This document shows, piece after piece, positions 34,386 to 42,965 of a stretch of 59,065 nt of DNA. Position 1 is the stretch's first letter. Each line of letters opens with the position of its first letter. The DNA is from a bacterium (lineage in GTDB: Bacteria > Actinomycetota > Acidimicrobiia > Spongiisociales > Spongiisociaceae): the NCBI GenBank assembly GCA_028821575.1, contig JAPPFW010000054.1, forward strand, positions 1 to 59,065. The letters run 5' to 3'. The notes beneath the pieces were generated by a model, which did not search any database, was not told where the DNA came from, and saw only the letters and a program-made list of their open reading frames with translations. Both the position numbers and the translations under genes were made by a program.

Positions 34386-35555
34386 GTGGAGCGAGAATCC
34401 GGCATCCTCGTAGGGCTGACGACCTTGATGCTGCTGGCGATGGGAGTGAGCACCATGGCCTCGCACGCACTGGGGATCCTGGCGGGCTTCCTGATCGAAG
34501 AGTTCTCCATCACGCGGGCCGAACTAGGGGCGGTGATAGCGGTGAGCTCCGCCCTCGCCGCTGTGGTCGCGATCCCGGCGGGGCGGGCGGTAGACCTGGT
34601 CGGCGCCAAGCGTTCGTTGCTCGCCGTTTTCGCCGTGAGCGCGTTGTCGTTCTTTCTCTACGCCCTAGCCCGAAACATGGTGGTCATGTATGCGGCATCG
34701 GCCATCGCAGCCGTGCCTCTATCGGCAGCCAACTCTGCTACCAACAAGACCATCGCCCTTTACCTTCCGCCCCGGCGGAGGGGGATCGTGACCGGAGTCA
34801 AGCAATCGGGGGTTTCCCTGGCGCTCTTCCTGAGCGGCGTTGCGCTGCCGCCGGTGGCGCTGCTTCTCGGATGGCGAGCCGCGCTCGGCATTGTCGGGGC
34901 ACTGACCGTTGTGGCGCTGGTCTCGACGGGGGTCGCCGTTCCCCGGGAGCCCGAGCGTCAGCAAGGCGAGGCTTCTGAGGAGGCCGTACTCCAACTGGAT
35001 CCGGGCCTGGTGGCTCTGACAGTGTTCGCGTTCCTGCTCGGGTTCGCGAATTCCGCTGTGGCATTCATACCGCTGTACGCGCAGGAGGTGCTGCTGCTCA
35101 GTCCGGTCCTGGCCGGTGCCGCGGCTGGTCTGGCAGGATTCGCGGCCGTAGTCGGCCGCGTGATTTGGGCGCGTATCGCGGATCAGAGCGGTGAGTTCGA
35201 GAGGGCCCTGCAATGGCAAGCAGCTGCCGGAGCAGTCGCGTTCGGCCTCATCCTGACGGCTCCCTACGGGGTCGGTATGTGGCAGCTGGCCGCCGGAGCT
35301 CTAATGATGGGTTTCACAACCAGTTCCTGGAACTCGGTAGGGATGCTGGCGGTGATCAGCCGGACCGGCTCGAGTCGGGCGGGCTCCCAATCCGGAGTCG
35401 TGATGTTCGGGTTCATGGCCGGGCTGGGTATAGGTCCACCTATCCAAGGCTGGAGCGTCGACCTGGCCGGCAACTACCTGGTCCTGTGGACGATGTCGCT
35501 GGTCCTGGCGTCGATCGCCTCGGTGATCATGACCGCACGGGTACGGAGGCGGTGA
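34386..35555 (+). CDS. Major facilitator superfamily transporter
   Basis: A 389-residue protein with about twelve membrane helices in two halves. The loop after helix 2 (GRAVDLVGAKRSL) is the MFS motif A, and a long acidic linker (EPERQQGEASEEA) divides the halves. It resembles NNP/oxalate-formate-type carriers and CynX-like exporters, but I cannot set the substrate. GTG 34386 begins just before the first helix. The gene faces away from the ABC transporter and towards coxM, with which it converges. Confidence 0.85.
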   Translation: MERESGILVGLTTLMLLAMGVSTMASHALGILAGFLIEEFSITRAELGAVIAVSSALAAVVAIPAGRAVDLVGAKRSLLAVFAVSALSFFLYALARNMVVMYAASAIAAVPLSAANSATNKTIALYLPPRRRGIVTGVKQSGVSLALFLSGVALPPVALLLGWRAALGIVGALTVVALVSTGVAVPREPERQQGEASEEAVLQLDPGLVALTVFAFLLGFANSAVAFIPLYAQEVLLLSPVLAGAAAGLAGFAAVVGRVIWARIADQSGEFERALQWQAAAGAVAFGLILTAPYGVGMWQLAAGALMMGFTTSSWNSVGMLAVISRTGSSRAGSQSGVVMFGFMAGLGIGPPIQGWSVDLAGNYLVLWTMSLVLASIASVIMTARVRRR

Positions 35556-35650
35556 CCCGTGGCAGCCACCAACCTAACCACAACCGAACACCCCGCGCCC
35601 TGGTCGGATGGCGCCTGTTGAGCTAACCGGCCCTGCGGAAGCCGATCTTC

Positions 35651-36529
35651 TCATCCAGTCGCCAGACGGGAGCGGGCGTCGTCGTAGGCACGCTCTAGTG
35701 CACGCGCCGCTACGACGCCCGAGACCCGCTTCCGGTACGCGGCCGACGCCTTGGCATCCGTTGCGGCTGCGATCTGGGAAGGGATGTCGCGAGAGATCGT
35801 TCGGATTTCATCGCGCCCCTCGCCCGATAGGGCAGACTCGATGTCGGTGCTTCGCCAGGGAACGTCTCCGAGACCGAAGAGCGAGAACCTGGCCTCGTTG
35901 ATCCGACCGCCGGCGCGGACCACCAACTGGGCAACACAACCTACGATCGCGTAATCACCCCGCCGGTGGGCCAGTTCGTAGACACCGGCCCCCACGGAAC
36001 GATCCTCTTCGCAGGCCATGGCGGGAAAGGTGACCGAGACGATCATCTCGTCCGGAGCAAGGTCCACCCACATCGGGCCCACCATCAACTCGCCGACCGG
36101 AACGTTCCGAGAACCGGACGCGCCCACCAGGTGGGCCCTCGCGCCGAGCGCGATAGCAACCGCGGGCCACTCTCCCGCCGGGTCCCCGTGAGCAACACTC
36201 CCCACCACCGTGCCGCGGTTCCTCACTGCCCTGCTGCCGACGAAGGGAGCCGCCGCCGGCAGCAGGGGAGCGACAGACGCTATGGCTGGTTCCACCCGCT
36301 CGACATCGATGTGGCGAGCCTGGAAGCCGATGGTGACCTGACCATCCTCCAGATCGAACGCCCGTGTGTCCTCGATCCGCATGACGTCGATCAACATCGA
36401 CGGGTGCGCCAGCCCCGCCGACATGATCGGGATCAGGCTCTGCCCGCCGGCCAGGATACGGGCTTCCTCACCTTGGTCCGCTAGGAGAGAGACCACCTCG
36501 CTTATCGATCCGGCCCGGACGTAAGTCAT
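35651..36529 (-). CDS. Molybdenum hydroxylase, FAD-binding subunit (CoxM-like)
   Basis: A 292-residue flavoprotein. ILAGGQSLIP is the first FAD pyrophosphate motif and RNRGTVVGSVAHGDPAGE the second, where VGSVAHGDP stands in for the usual GGS/ADP block. It accepts electrons from the 2Fe-2S subunit. No other subunit is adjacent; the large and iron-sulfur subunits are at 24916-27698, so either the enzyme is split or this belongs to another complex outside the window. ATG 36529 was chosen because the upstream frame has no family similarity. It is convergent with the MFS gene. Confidence 0.85.
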   Translation of the reverse strand: MTYVRAGSISEVVSLLADQGEEARILAGGQSLIPIMSAGLAHPSMLIDVMRIEDTRAFDLEDGQVTIGFQARHIDVERVEPAIASVAPLLPAAAPFVGSRAVRNRGTVVGSVAHGDPAGEWPAVAIALGARAHLVGASGSRNVPVGELMVGPMWVDLAPDEMIVSVTFPAMACEEDRSVGAGVYELAHRRGDYAIVGCVAQLVVRAGGRINEARFSLFGLGDVPWRSTDIESALSGEGRDEIRTISRDIPSQIAAATDAKASAAYRKRVSGVVAARALERAYDDARSRLATG

Positions 36530-37134
36530 CGACGGACCGGTCCGGCGGACGATGTGATCGGTCTTGAAGGAGCCATCATGGGGATCTTGTTCTCGAGCAC
36601 ATGGAGGACAGTCCCAGGTTCCCGGCCTCGATCCACACTTGTGATTGCGTCGAAGTGACACGGCATCGTGCCGACCTCCCGATGGCAGGTTACTCCAGAG
36701 TACGAGTACTGCCGAACATCGGACGACTTGCCGCTGTCCATGGCTCGATGGTCCAGTGCCGGATGGTCGGATCGGGAAGCCATCAACGACAGCTGGTCGG
36801 AGCCGAATGCTGGCCCACCCATAGACCTCCGGGGGTTTACCAGCGTATGCAGGTCATCCAGAGTGGGTTCCTCCTGCGAGTACCATCCGCGGGGTCGCGG
36901 CGGTATCGATCACTGCGCCAGCCGGGAGCAGGGACACCGAACCGGTCCACGACCGACGACACGAAGGGATCGGATGCAAGCTGGAGGGCCGGCAGCTCCA
37001 GAGTCGATCCGGCGAGGGTGTCCGGCGAGCGAGATGTACAGGCCAAGCACACTCTCCGGGACCGGCTTGAGAGGAGGGCCCGTACGTAGTCGCCTGGTGG
37101 GCGGGTATCGGCACAACGTTCAAGAGACGCAGCA
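36530..37134. other. Intergenic region, no confident gene
   Basis: About 600 bases lie between the divergent coxM-like and sdh-like genes. Several overlapping open frames are present, but none has a recognisable family or a good ribosome site. On the minus strand around 36850-37100, frames are broken every 40-70 codons, which could mean a decayed gene. Promoters for both flanking operons should be here. Confidence 0.3.
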
Positions 37135-37500
37135 ATGAACCGGAGGTCGTCCTCACCGTCCGCCGGTTCCCGGCTGAGGGACCGCCGGCCCACCCAGGGT
37201 GCTGTGGTGTGGGTTGTCCAGCGAATAGCGTCGGTGTTGTTGCTGGTCCTCGTGCCTCTGAAGGTCGTCAGCGGATGGGCGTTCAGGGGAGCCGTGCCGG
37301 GTGGGGACGCCATGTCCGCGGTCCACACGAACGGTGCAATGGACGTGGTGCTGATCGCGGCTGTCGCGTTTCATGCTCTGTTCGGGATCAGGACATTGAT
37401 GATCGACTTTGGCCGGGTCCGGGCGGCGGAACGCCTGACGATCCCGTTCGCGGTGCTGGCAACGGTCATCAGCGTCTGGGGTGGGGTGATCGCGCTGTGA
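37135..37500 (+). CDS. Succinate dehydrogenase/fumarate reductase-like membrane anchor
   Basis: A 121-residue integral membrane protein with three helices (about residues 24-47, 68-90 and 100-121). VVQRIASVLLLVLVP and AFHALFGIRTLMIDF match SdhC/SdhD anchors, where the His in FHALFGIR is a heme b ligand candidate. Only one anchor gene precedes sdhB here. Its stop overlaps the next GTG start. It tethers the Fe-S and flavoprotein subunits to the membrane and reduces quinone. Confidence 0.8.
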   Translation: MNRRSSSPSAGSRLRDRRPTQGAVVWVVQRIASVLLLVLVPLKVVSGWAFRGAVPGGDAMSAVHTNGAMDVVLIAAVAFHALFGIRTLMIDFGRVRAAERLTIPFAVLATVISVWGGVIAL

Positions 37501-38180
37501 AGCCGGTTCAAGTTCTGGTATCCCGGTTCGACCTGGCCAAGGGAGAGCATGAGGCCAGGTACGAGGTGGCCCCCGGACAGCAGGCCTCGATTCTCGACCT
37601 CCTCAGATCGATCGTGGAGGGGAATGACCCGACCCTCTCGTTTCGATCTTCATGCCGGGTGGGCATGTGCGGTACGTGCGCGGTGGTTGTGGACGGTCGG
37701 GAGGCGCTTGCCTGCCAGACGGCCGCCCCTCCGCCAGGACACACCGTTCGGGTAGGCCCTCTGCGCAACCTGCCGGTCATCAAGGATCTCGTCGTGGACC
37801 CGGCGCCCTTCTTCGATCGGTACATAGGGGTTGATCCGGCAGGGTCGGGACCTGCGAGCGGGCAACCGGCCGGCCCCGAGACCACCGGGGACTGCATCAC
37901 GTGCGGGGCATGCCTGTCTGCATGCACGATGGCAGCAATCAACAAGGAGTACTTGGGTCCGGCCGCCCTGTTCCGCGGCCTGCGGCTGGTCGAGGAAGCT
38001 ACCGGGGCCGAAGCCGAGACCCGCCTGAGAGAACTGGCCGATGGCGACGGGCTTTACGGATGCCGAGGCCATCTCGATTGCCTCAGCGTTTGTCCGAAGG
38101 AGCTTGCCCTCCCACAGGCCATCTCCAGGCTGAAGCGGATGGCAGCCCGCAGGGTCTGGGGCCTGCGGGCGGGGTCATGA
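37497..38180 (+). CDS. sdhB: Succinate dehydrogenase/fumarate reductase-like iron-sulfur subunit
   Basis: A 227-residue protein with three cluster motifs: CRVGMCGTC plus a later Cys for [2Fe-2S], CITCGACLSAC for [4Fe-4S] and CRGHLDCLSVCP for [3Fe-4S]. It carries electrons between the FAD of the flavoprotein and quinone at the anchor. GTG start overlaps the anchor stop; its stop overlaps the flavoprotein ATG. The linker between clusters is shorter than in housekeeping SdhB. Confidence 0.88.
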   Translation: MKPVQVLVSRFDLAKGEHEARYEVAPGQQASILDLLRSIVEGNDPTLSFRSSCRVGMCGTCAVVVDGREALACQTAAPPPGHTVRVGPLRNLPVIKDLVVDPAPFFDRYIGVDPAGSGPASGQPAGPETTGDCITCGACLSACTMAAINKEYLGPAALFRGLRLVEEATGAEAETRLRELADGDGLYGCRGHLDCLSVCPKELALPQAISRLKRMAARRVWGLRAGS

Positions 38181-39883
38181 ACGAGCTCACTACCGACGTC
38201 GCCATCATCGGATCCGGTGGAGCAGGGCTGTTCGCGGCGCTGAGAGCGGCCGCGCACCCGGCCCGCCTCGATGTGACCGTCGTAGTGAAGGGACTGTTCG
38301 GCAAGAGCGGATGCACCCGGATGGTCCAGGGCGGATACAACGCTGCCCTCCAAGCAGAGGACTCCCCTGAGATCCACCTGCGGGACACCATTGTCGGAGG
38401 GGGTTACCTGAACGACCAGCATCTCGCCAAGACGCTCACCGACGACGCCCCTGCGCTGGTCGAGGAGATGGAGCAGGTCCTGGGGTGCCGATTCGACCGT
38501 GCTCCCGGGGGGGACTACGACTTCAAACCGTTCGGAGGCATGACCCTGGACCGTACCGTCCACCGGAGGGATCTGACCGGTATTGAAATTGTCTCCCGCC
38601 TGGCGGACCACGTGATGACCCACCCCGGAGTCCGCATCCTCGAGGAGCACCGGGCGCTCGACCTACTCCTCTCCGATGACGGGGCGCGGGTCAGGGGATT
38701 GGTGGCACTGGACATTCGCACCGGCGAATTCCTGGTGATCAGGGCGCGGGCGGTTCTCCTGGCCACCGGAGGCGGGGCCCGGATGTACCGCTACTCGTCT
38801 CCCTCCATGGAGAAGTCGGGGGACGGGGTGGCCATGGCCTTCCGGGCGGGTTTGCAACTGATGGACATGGAGATGCTCCAGTTCCATCCGACCGGCCTGC
38901 TGGCGGGGGACTCGGTCCTCACCGGATCGGTTGTGGAGGAGGGGCTGAGAGGAGCTGGCGGCCATTTGCTGAATGTGGCGGGCGAGAGGTTCATGGAAGC
39001 CCACGATCCCGAGCGGATGGAACGGTCTACCCGGGACATCGTGTCGCAGGCTATCTACCTCGAGGTGATGGAGAGTCGCGGCTCCCCGCAGGGTGGCGTG
39101 TTTCTCGATGTCAGCCACCTAGGGGCGCAACAGGTTCGGACCGAGTTCCCGGGCATGGTCGACCGTGCCTCGCTCGCCGGGCGGGATCTGACCAGCGAGG
39201 CCATCGAGGTGGTTCCCACCTCGCACTTCCACATGGGCGGGGTGAGGATCGGAGCCGAAGGTCGGACTCCGATCGAAGGCCTGTTCGTGGCCGGCGAGGA
39301 CGCAGGCGGGGTGCACGGCTGTAACAGGCTGGGAGGCAACGGGGTCGCGGAGTCGACCGTCTTCGGAGCCCGGGCGGGGGAGCAGATGGCGCGCTTCGCT
39401 GCGAGTGCGCCACCGGTCGGCACTCCTGTGGGACAGGCTGGGTCGATCTGCAGGCGGGCCGAGGCGCTGATGGGTGATCCGGCCGGTACCGAGAACCCGC
39501 ACCGCATGCGCAAGAGCCTCGAGGAAGCGATGTGGATGGGAGCGGGAGTGGTACGCCACCGGCAGGGCCTCGAGAGGACTGTCGCGACTCTGCTCGAACT
39601 GAGCGAACGACTCCAAACCGTCCGGCCCTCCGGAGGTCGTCGCTACAACCTCGGCTGGAACGAGGCTATGGACCTCGAGAACCTGATGCTCGTAGCTGCT
39701 TCCCTGTGCCATAGCGCTCTACACCGGACCGAGAGCAGGGGGGCGCATCATCGTTCCGACTATCCGCATGGTGACGATCGACGCTGGCTGCGCAACGTTA
39801 TCGTTTCCCCGGATACATCCGGTGGGATGTCTGTCTCCTCGGTACCGGTCGAATTCCCGTTTCTGGCCCCGTCCGAGCTCTGA
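38177..39883 (+). CDS. sdhA: Succinate dehydrogenase/fumarate reductase-like flavoprotein
   Basis: A 568-residue FAD protein. IIGSGGAGLFAALRA binds ADP, QFHPTGL, PTSHFHMGG and HGCNRLGGN form the active site, and ESRGAHHRSDYP is the C-terminal substrate loop. The usual covalent-FAD His (SHTxxAxGG) is replaced: the region reads GKSGCTRMVQGGYN, so FAD is probably bound non-covalently as in L-aspartate oxidase and some fumarate reductases. It could reduce or oxidise succinate or a substituted analogue. Three genes form one coupled operon. I cannot decide whether it serves central metabolism or the local pathway. Confidence 0.85.
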   Translation: MNELTTDVAIIGSGGAGLFAALRAAAHPARLDVTVVVKGLFGKSGCTRMVQGGYNAALQAEDSPEIHLRDTIVGGGYLNDQHLAKTLTDDAPALVEEMEQVLGCRFDRAPGGDYDFKPFGGMTLDRTVHRRDLTGIEIVSRLADHVMTHPGVRILEEHRALDLLLSDDGARVRGLVALDIRTGEFLVIRARAVLLATGGGARMYRYSSPSMEKSGDGVAMAFRAGLQLMDMEMLQFHPTGLLAGDSVLTGSVVEEGLRGAGGHLLNVAGERFMEAHDPERMERSTRDIVSQAIYLEVMESRGSPQGGVFLDVSHLGAQQVRTEFPGMVDRASLAGRDLTSEAIEVVPTSHFHMGGVRIGAEGRTPIEGLFVAGEDAGGVHGCNRLGGNGVAESTVFGARAGEQMARFAASAPPVGTPVGQAGSICRRAEALMGDPAGTENPHRMRKSLEEAMWMGAGVVRHRQGLERTVATLLELSERLQTVRPSGGRRYNLGWNEAMDLENLMLVAASLCHSALHRTESRGAHHRSDYPHGDDRRWLRNVIVSPDTSGGMSVSSVPVEFPFLAPSEL

Positions 39884-40009
39884 CTCTTACTCCGGTTGAG
39901 GATGTCCGGACGCCGGACGGCGCTACTTCATCCAGTTCCCGGTTGGGCGGGGGGCGTATCTGGGCTACTGTCTCTGTTGCTTACAGGAAACACGGGGAGA
40001 AGCGAACCT

Positions 40010-41620
40010 ATGGCAGGAGAACCTCTCGATCTGGTGGTAGTCAACGGGACGGTGGTGCTCGGGAGTGGTCGGTACCGGGTTGCCGTAGGTGTGAAGGACG
40101 GCAGGGTGGCGATGCTCGCCCCCGAGCAAATGATGCCGTCGGCATCGCGGACCATCGACGCGCGCGGCAACTACGTACTTCCCGGCGTGGTCGATTCCGA
40201 GGCCCATCCCGGGTGCTACGTGCCCTTCGACTACGACATGACGACCGAGTCGAGGGCGGCTGCCACCGCCGGCATCACGACCTGGGGGATCCAGGCGCCG
40301 ACCACCCGTCTCGGCACCAAGCCCTTCAAGGAGGTCGTGGCCAGGGCCGATGTCGTGTCCTTCAACGAGTCGTTCCCCTCCGGGCGTGACGTTATCAACG
40401 AGGTCAGCCACGTGGACGCCTACCTGACCTACATGCTCGAGACAGACGAGCACGCCCGCGAGATTCCCCAGTACGCCGAGGAGCACGGGGTCACTTCCTT
40501 CAAGCTCTACCTGCAGACCCGTTCCATGAAGGGTTTCGGCGACGACACGGACACCAACTGGCCGTCGCGGCGGGCCGGTCTCGGGGAGGGCATCGACGAC
40601 GGCACCGTGTTCATGGTGATGGAGGAGGTGGCCCACATCGGCCGTCCAGGCATCGTCCACATCCATCCGGAGAACTGGGAGATCGGCCGGATCTTCGAGG
40701 ACCGCCTCCGCGACGGCGGGAGGACCGACTTCGGATCATGGACCGACCGCTCGCCCGACTTCCTGGAGGCGCACCACATCCGCTCCTACGCCTACCTCGC
40801 CATGCAGACCCCGGGGAACGTGCCCCTTTACTTGCAGCATTGCACAACCAAGCTGTCGTTCGAGGAAGTGGCCAGGGCGAGGGCTGAAGGGCTCGAGCTG
40901 TATGCCCAGACCGGACCTCCGTGGCTGTGGGCGGAGCCGGAGTACGGGTGGCGGATCAACGTCCCGCTCCGTCGGCGCGACAACATCGAGGCGCTTTGGG
41001 TGGCCCTGGCGGAGGGGATAGTCGATGTGGTCGGATCCGACCACGTTGTCGGGTGGGAGCCCTCCTCCCACGAGGAGATGTACAACCCTGTCATCTGGGA
41101 CTGCCGCACGGGCTTTTCCCGGGTGGAGTTGTTCCTGCCGGTGATGCTCTCCGAAGGCGTCAACAAGGGCCGTATCAGTCTCGAGCGGGCCGTCCAGGTC
41201 AGTTGCGAGAACCCGGCGAAGACAGCCGGGCTATGGGGCAAGAAAGGCTCGCTGCTGCCCGGATTCGACGCCGACTTCGTGATCGTCGACCTAGGCCGCG
41301 AGGTGACCGTGGGCAAGGAACACATCAACACCCGCTCGGGTTGGTCGATCATGGAGGGCCACACGTTCACCGGGTGGCCGATCATGACCATCCTGCGCGG
41401 CGAGGTCTCGGCGGAGTGGGCGGACGACTCCCCCGGCATGCGTCCGGTAGGGGAGCCGAGAGGCCAGTACGTGCCGCGGTCGCTAACCCCCAAGGGCCGG
41501 ATGATCGATCCGATCAGCCCGGTGCGGGCCGCTCCAACCGACCGGTGGCTGGCCGACGATTTCGTCCGTCCCGGCTTCGCTCCGGAGACGACCCGGTACA
41601 GAGGTGTCAAGGAGGGATGA
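40010..41620 (+). CDS. Dihydropyrimidinase/hydantoinase-like amidohydrolase
   Basis: A 536-residue cyclic-amidase fold protein that starts the 40-52.7 kb operon. TSFKLYL carries the carboxylated-Lys candidate Lys165, GIVHIHPEN a metal His, LYLQHCTT a second His and GSDHVVG the catalytic Asp. The N-terminal HxH pair, normally in VDxHxH, reads Ser63-Glu64-Ala-His66, so one metal ligand is Glu. Family members open cyclic amides such as hydantoin, dihydropyrimidine or allantoin. ATG 40010 follows GGGGAGA. The stop overlaps the cysteine hydrolase start. Confidence 0.82.
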   Translation: MAGEPLDLVVVNGTVVLGSGRYRVAVGVKDGRVAMLAPEQMMPSASRTIDARGNYVLPGVVDSEAHPGCYVPFDYDMTTESRAAATAGITTWGIQAPTTRLGTKPFKEVVARADVVSFNESFPSGRDVINEVSHVDAYLTYMLETDEHAREIPQYAEEHGVTSFKLYLQTRSMKGFGDDTDTNWPSRRAGLGEGIDDGTVFMVMEEVAHIGRPGIVHIHPENWEIGRIFEDRLRDGGRTDFGSWTDRSPDFLEAHHIRSYAYLAMQTPGNVPLYLQHCTTKLSFEEVARARAEGLELYAQTGPPWLWAEPEYGWRINVPLRRRDNIEALWVALAEGIVDVVGSDHVVGWEPSSHEEMYNPVIWDCRTGFSRVELFLPVMLSEGVNKGRISLERAVQVSCENPAKTAGLWGKKGSLLPGFDADFVIVDLGREVTVGKEHINTRSGWSIMEGHTFTGWPIMTILRGEVSAEWADDSPGMRPVGEPRGQYVPRSLTPKGRMIDPISPVRAAPTDRWLADDFVRPGFAPETTRYRGVKEG

Positions 41621-42378
41621 ACGTGGCGATCTGGGACGACGTACTCACCGATACCGACCGGGCTGTCTTCGAGGAGGCTGGCTGGGGCAAGCGGGCCGGA
41701 TACGGGGAGCGGCCGGCGGTCATGGTGATCGACGTCAACTACAACTTCTGCGGCGACCGGGCCGAGCCGATCCTCGAGTCGATCAAGAAGTGGCGCTACG
41801 CGTGCGGTCCGGAGGCCTGGGACCGGGCGATACCGGCGATCCGTCGCATCCTTGACGTAGCCCGTCGCAAGCGCCTTCCGGTGATCTACACGACCAACCC
41901 GCGGCGCGCCGACGGCTTCGACCTCGGCGTGTGGACCCTGAAGAGCACCCGGTCGGAGGATGAGGTCGATGTGATGGGCCACAAGGGCAACGAGATCGTG
42001 GCCGAGATCGCGCCGGATCCCGGTGACCTGTTCATCGAGAAACGCAAGCCCTCTGCATTCTTCGGAACGCCCCTGGTGAGCCACCTGAACATGATGGGAG
42101 CCGACTCCCTGATCCTGGTCGGCACCACCACCAGCGGTTGCGTCCGCGCCAGCGCCGTGGATGCCCTCTCCTACGACTTCCTCGTGACCATTCCCCACGA
42201 GGCGGTGTTCGATCGTGGGGAGTTGTCCCACAAGATCGCGCTGTTCGACCTGCATATGAAGTACGTGGACGTCACAGACCTCGAGGATGTTCTCGACTAC
42301 CTGGACCACCTGGAGGAAGGTCTGTTCGACCGGACATACCCACCGGCCGCTGAGGCGGCCAGGAGGGAGTCCCTTTGA
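41617..42378 (+). CDS. Isochorismatase-family cysteine hydrolase
   Basis: A 253-residue hydrolase with the Asp-Lys-Cys triad: Asp39 in VMVIDVNYNF, Lys in IEKRKPSAF, Cys in TTTSGCVRASA. The family includes N-carbamoylsarcosine amidohydrolase, RutB and nicotinamidase. It probably removes ammonia or a carbamoyl group from a ring-opened product made by the hydantoinase-like enzyme. It is coupled to both neighbours (ATGA upstream, TTGA downstream). Confidence 0.88.
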   Translation: MNVAIWDDVLTDTDRAVFEEAGWGKRAGYGERPAVMVIDVNYNFCGDRAEPILESIKKWRYACGPEAWDRAIPAIRRILDVARRKRLPVIYTTNPRRADGFDLGVWTLKSTRSEDEVDVMGHKGNEIVAEIAPDPGDLFIEKRKPSAFFGTPLVSHLNMMGADSLILVGTTTSGCVRASAVDALSYDFLVTIPHEAVFDRGELSHKIALFDLHMKYVDVTDLEDVLDYLDHLEEGLFDRTYPPAAEAARRESL

Positions 42379-42956
42379 GTCTCGAGTTTCCGATCCGCAA
42401 GCTCATCACCCAGATCGAAGAGGAGCACAGCCGCGAAGGCATCACAGCAGATCCCCCGCTACGGAAGGTGATAGTGGCGGCCGTCATCCGCAACCCGTAC
42501 GCGGGCGGCTATCACGAGGATCTGTCGGAAGCTGTCGAGTACTCGGCCAACCTGGGTGTGAAGTTGGGAGTGATGGCCACCGAAGCACTCGGCGACCCGG
42601 TGCAATCCTACGGGAAGGGAGGGATCGCGGGGCTGGCCGGTTCCCAGGAACATGTCGTTATGTTCCTCTCCACCGCCTTCGCCAACCCCCTGAGGGAGGA
42701 GGTCGGTGGAGGGGTGGCCTGGATGTCGTCGGCGACCATCGTCGGCGCTGCCGGTACTCCGATCACCATCCCGCTCGCCCACAAGGACGCCCTTTACGTG
42801 CGCGACAACTACGACGCTGCCACGTTGTATCCGGGTGACGCTCCCCGACCCGACGAGGTTGTGGTGGCCGTGGCGGCAGCCAACCGCGGGCGCCCGAACG
42901 CACGGTTGGGGGGCTTGGCAGCCGAGGACGTCATAGGCGAGGACGGGCTGCGCTAG
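42375..42956 (+). CDS. PF06684-type 'amino acid synthesis' family protein
   Basis: A 193-residue protein with RNPYAGGYHEDLSE, ATEALGDPVQSYGKGGI and ITIPLAHKDALYVRDNYD, which I recognise as signatures of the family labelled amino acid synthesis (DUF1185). Its biochemistry is poorly known. Members commonly accompany amidohydrolases and cysteine hydrolases. The TTG start overlaps the upstream stop and has an excellent GGAGGGA site six bases before it. Function here is unknown. Confidence 0.75.
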   Translation: MSLEFPIRKLITQIEEEHSREGITADPPLRKVIVAAVIRNPYAGGYHEDLSEAVEYSANLGVKLGVMATEALGDPVQSYGKGGIAGLAGSQEHVVMFLSTAFANPLREEVGGGVAWMSSATIVGAAGTPITIPLAHKDALYVRDNYDAATLYPGDAPRPDEVVVAVAAANRGRPNARLGGLAAEDVIGEDGLR

Positions 42957-42965
42957 GGGTCCCGG

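Noticed and set aside
33936-34466. 176-codon minus-strand frame across the ABC/MFS gap
   Set aside because: No family match, overlaps the starts of two genes and lacks a ribosome site.
36601-37089. 162-codon frame on the plus strand between coxM-like and sdh-like genes
   Set aside because: No recognisable family, weak start and competing frames on the other strand; noted only as uncertain intergenic sequence.
36840-37130. Possible decayed binding-protein gene on the minus strand, reading across frames
   Set aside because: The resemblance (a TLAGSTLELPAL-like segment) is too short and needs several frame changes; not enough to call.
41617-42378. Assignment of the cysteine hydrolase as RutB with the LLM oxidoreductase as RutA
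   Set aside because: The two genes are 29 kb apart in unrelated operons and RutA-specific features were not seen; family-level calls are safer.
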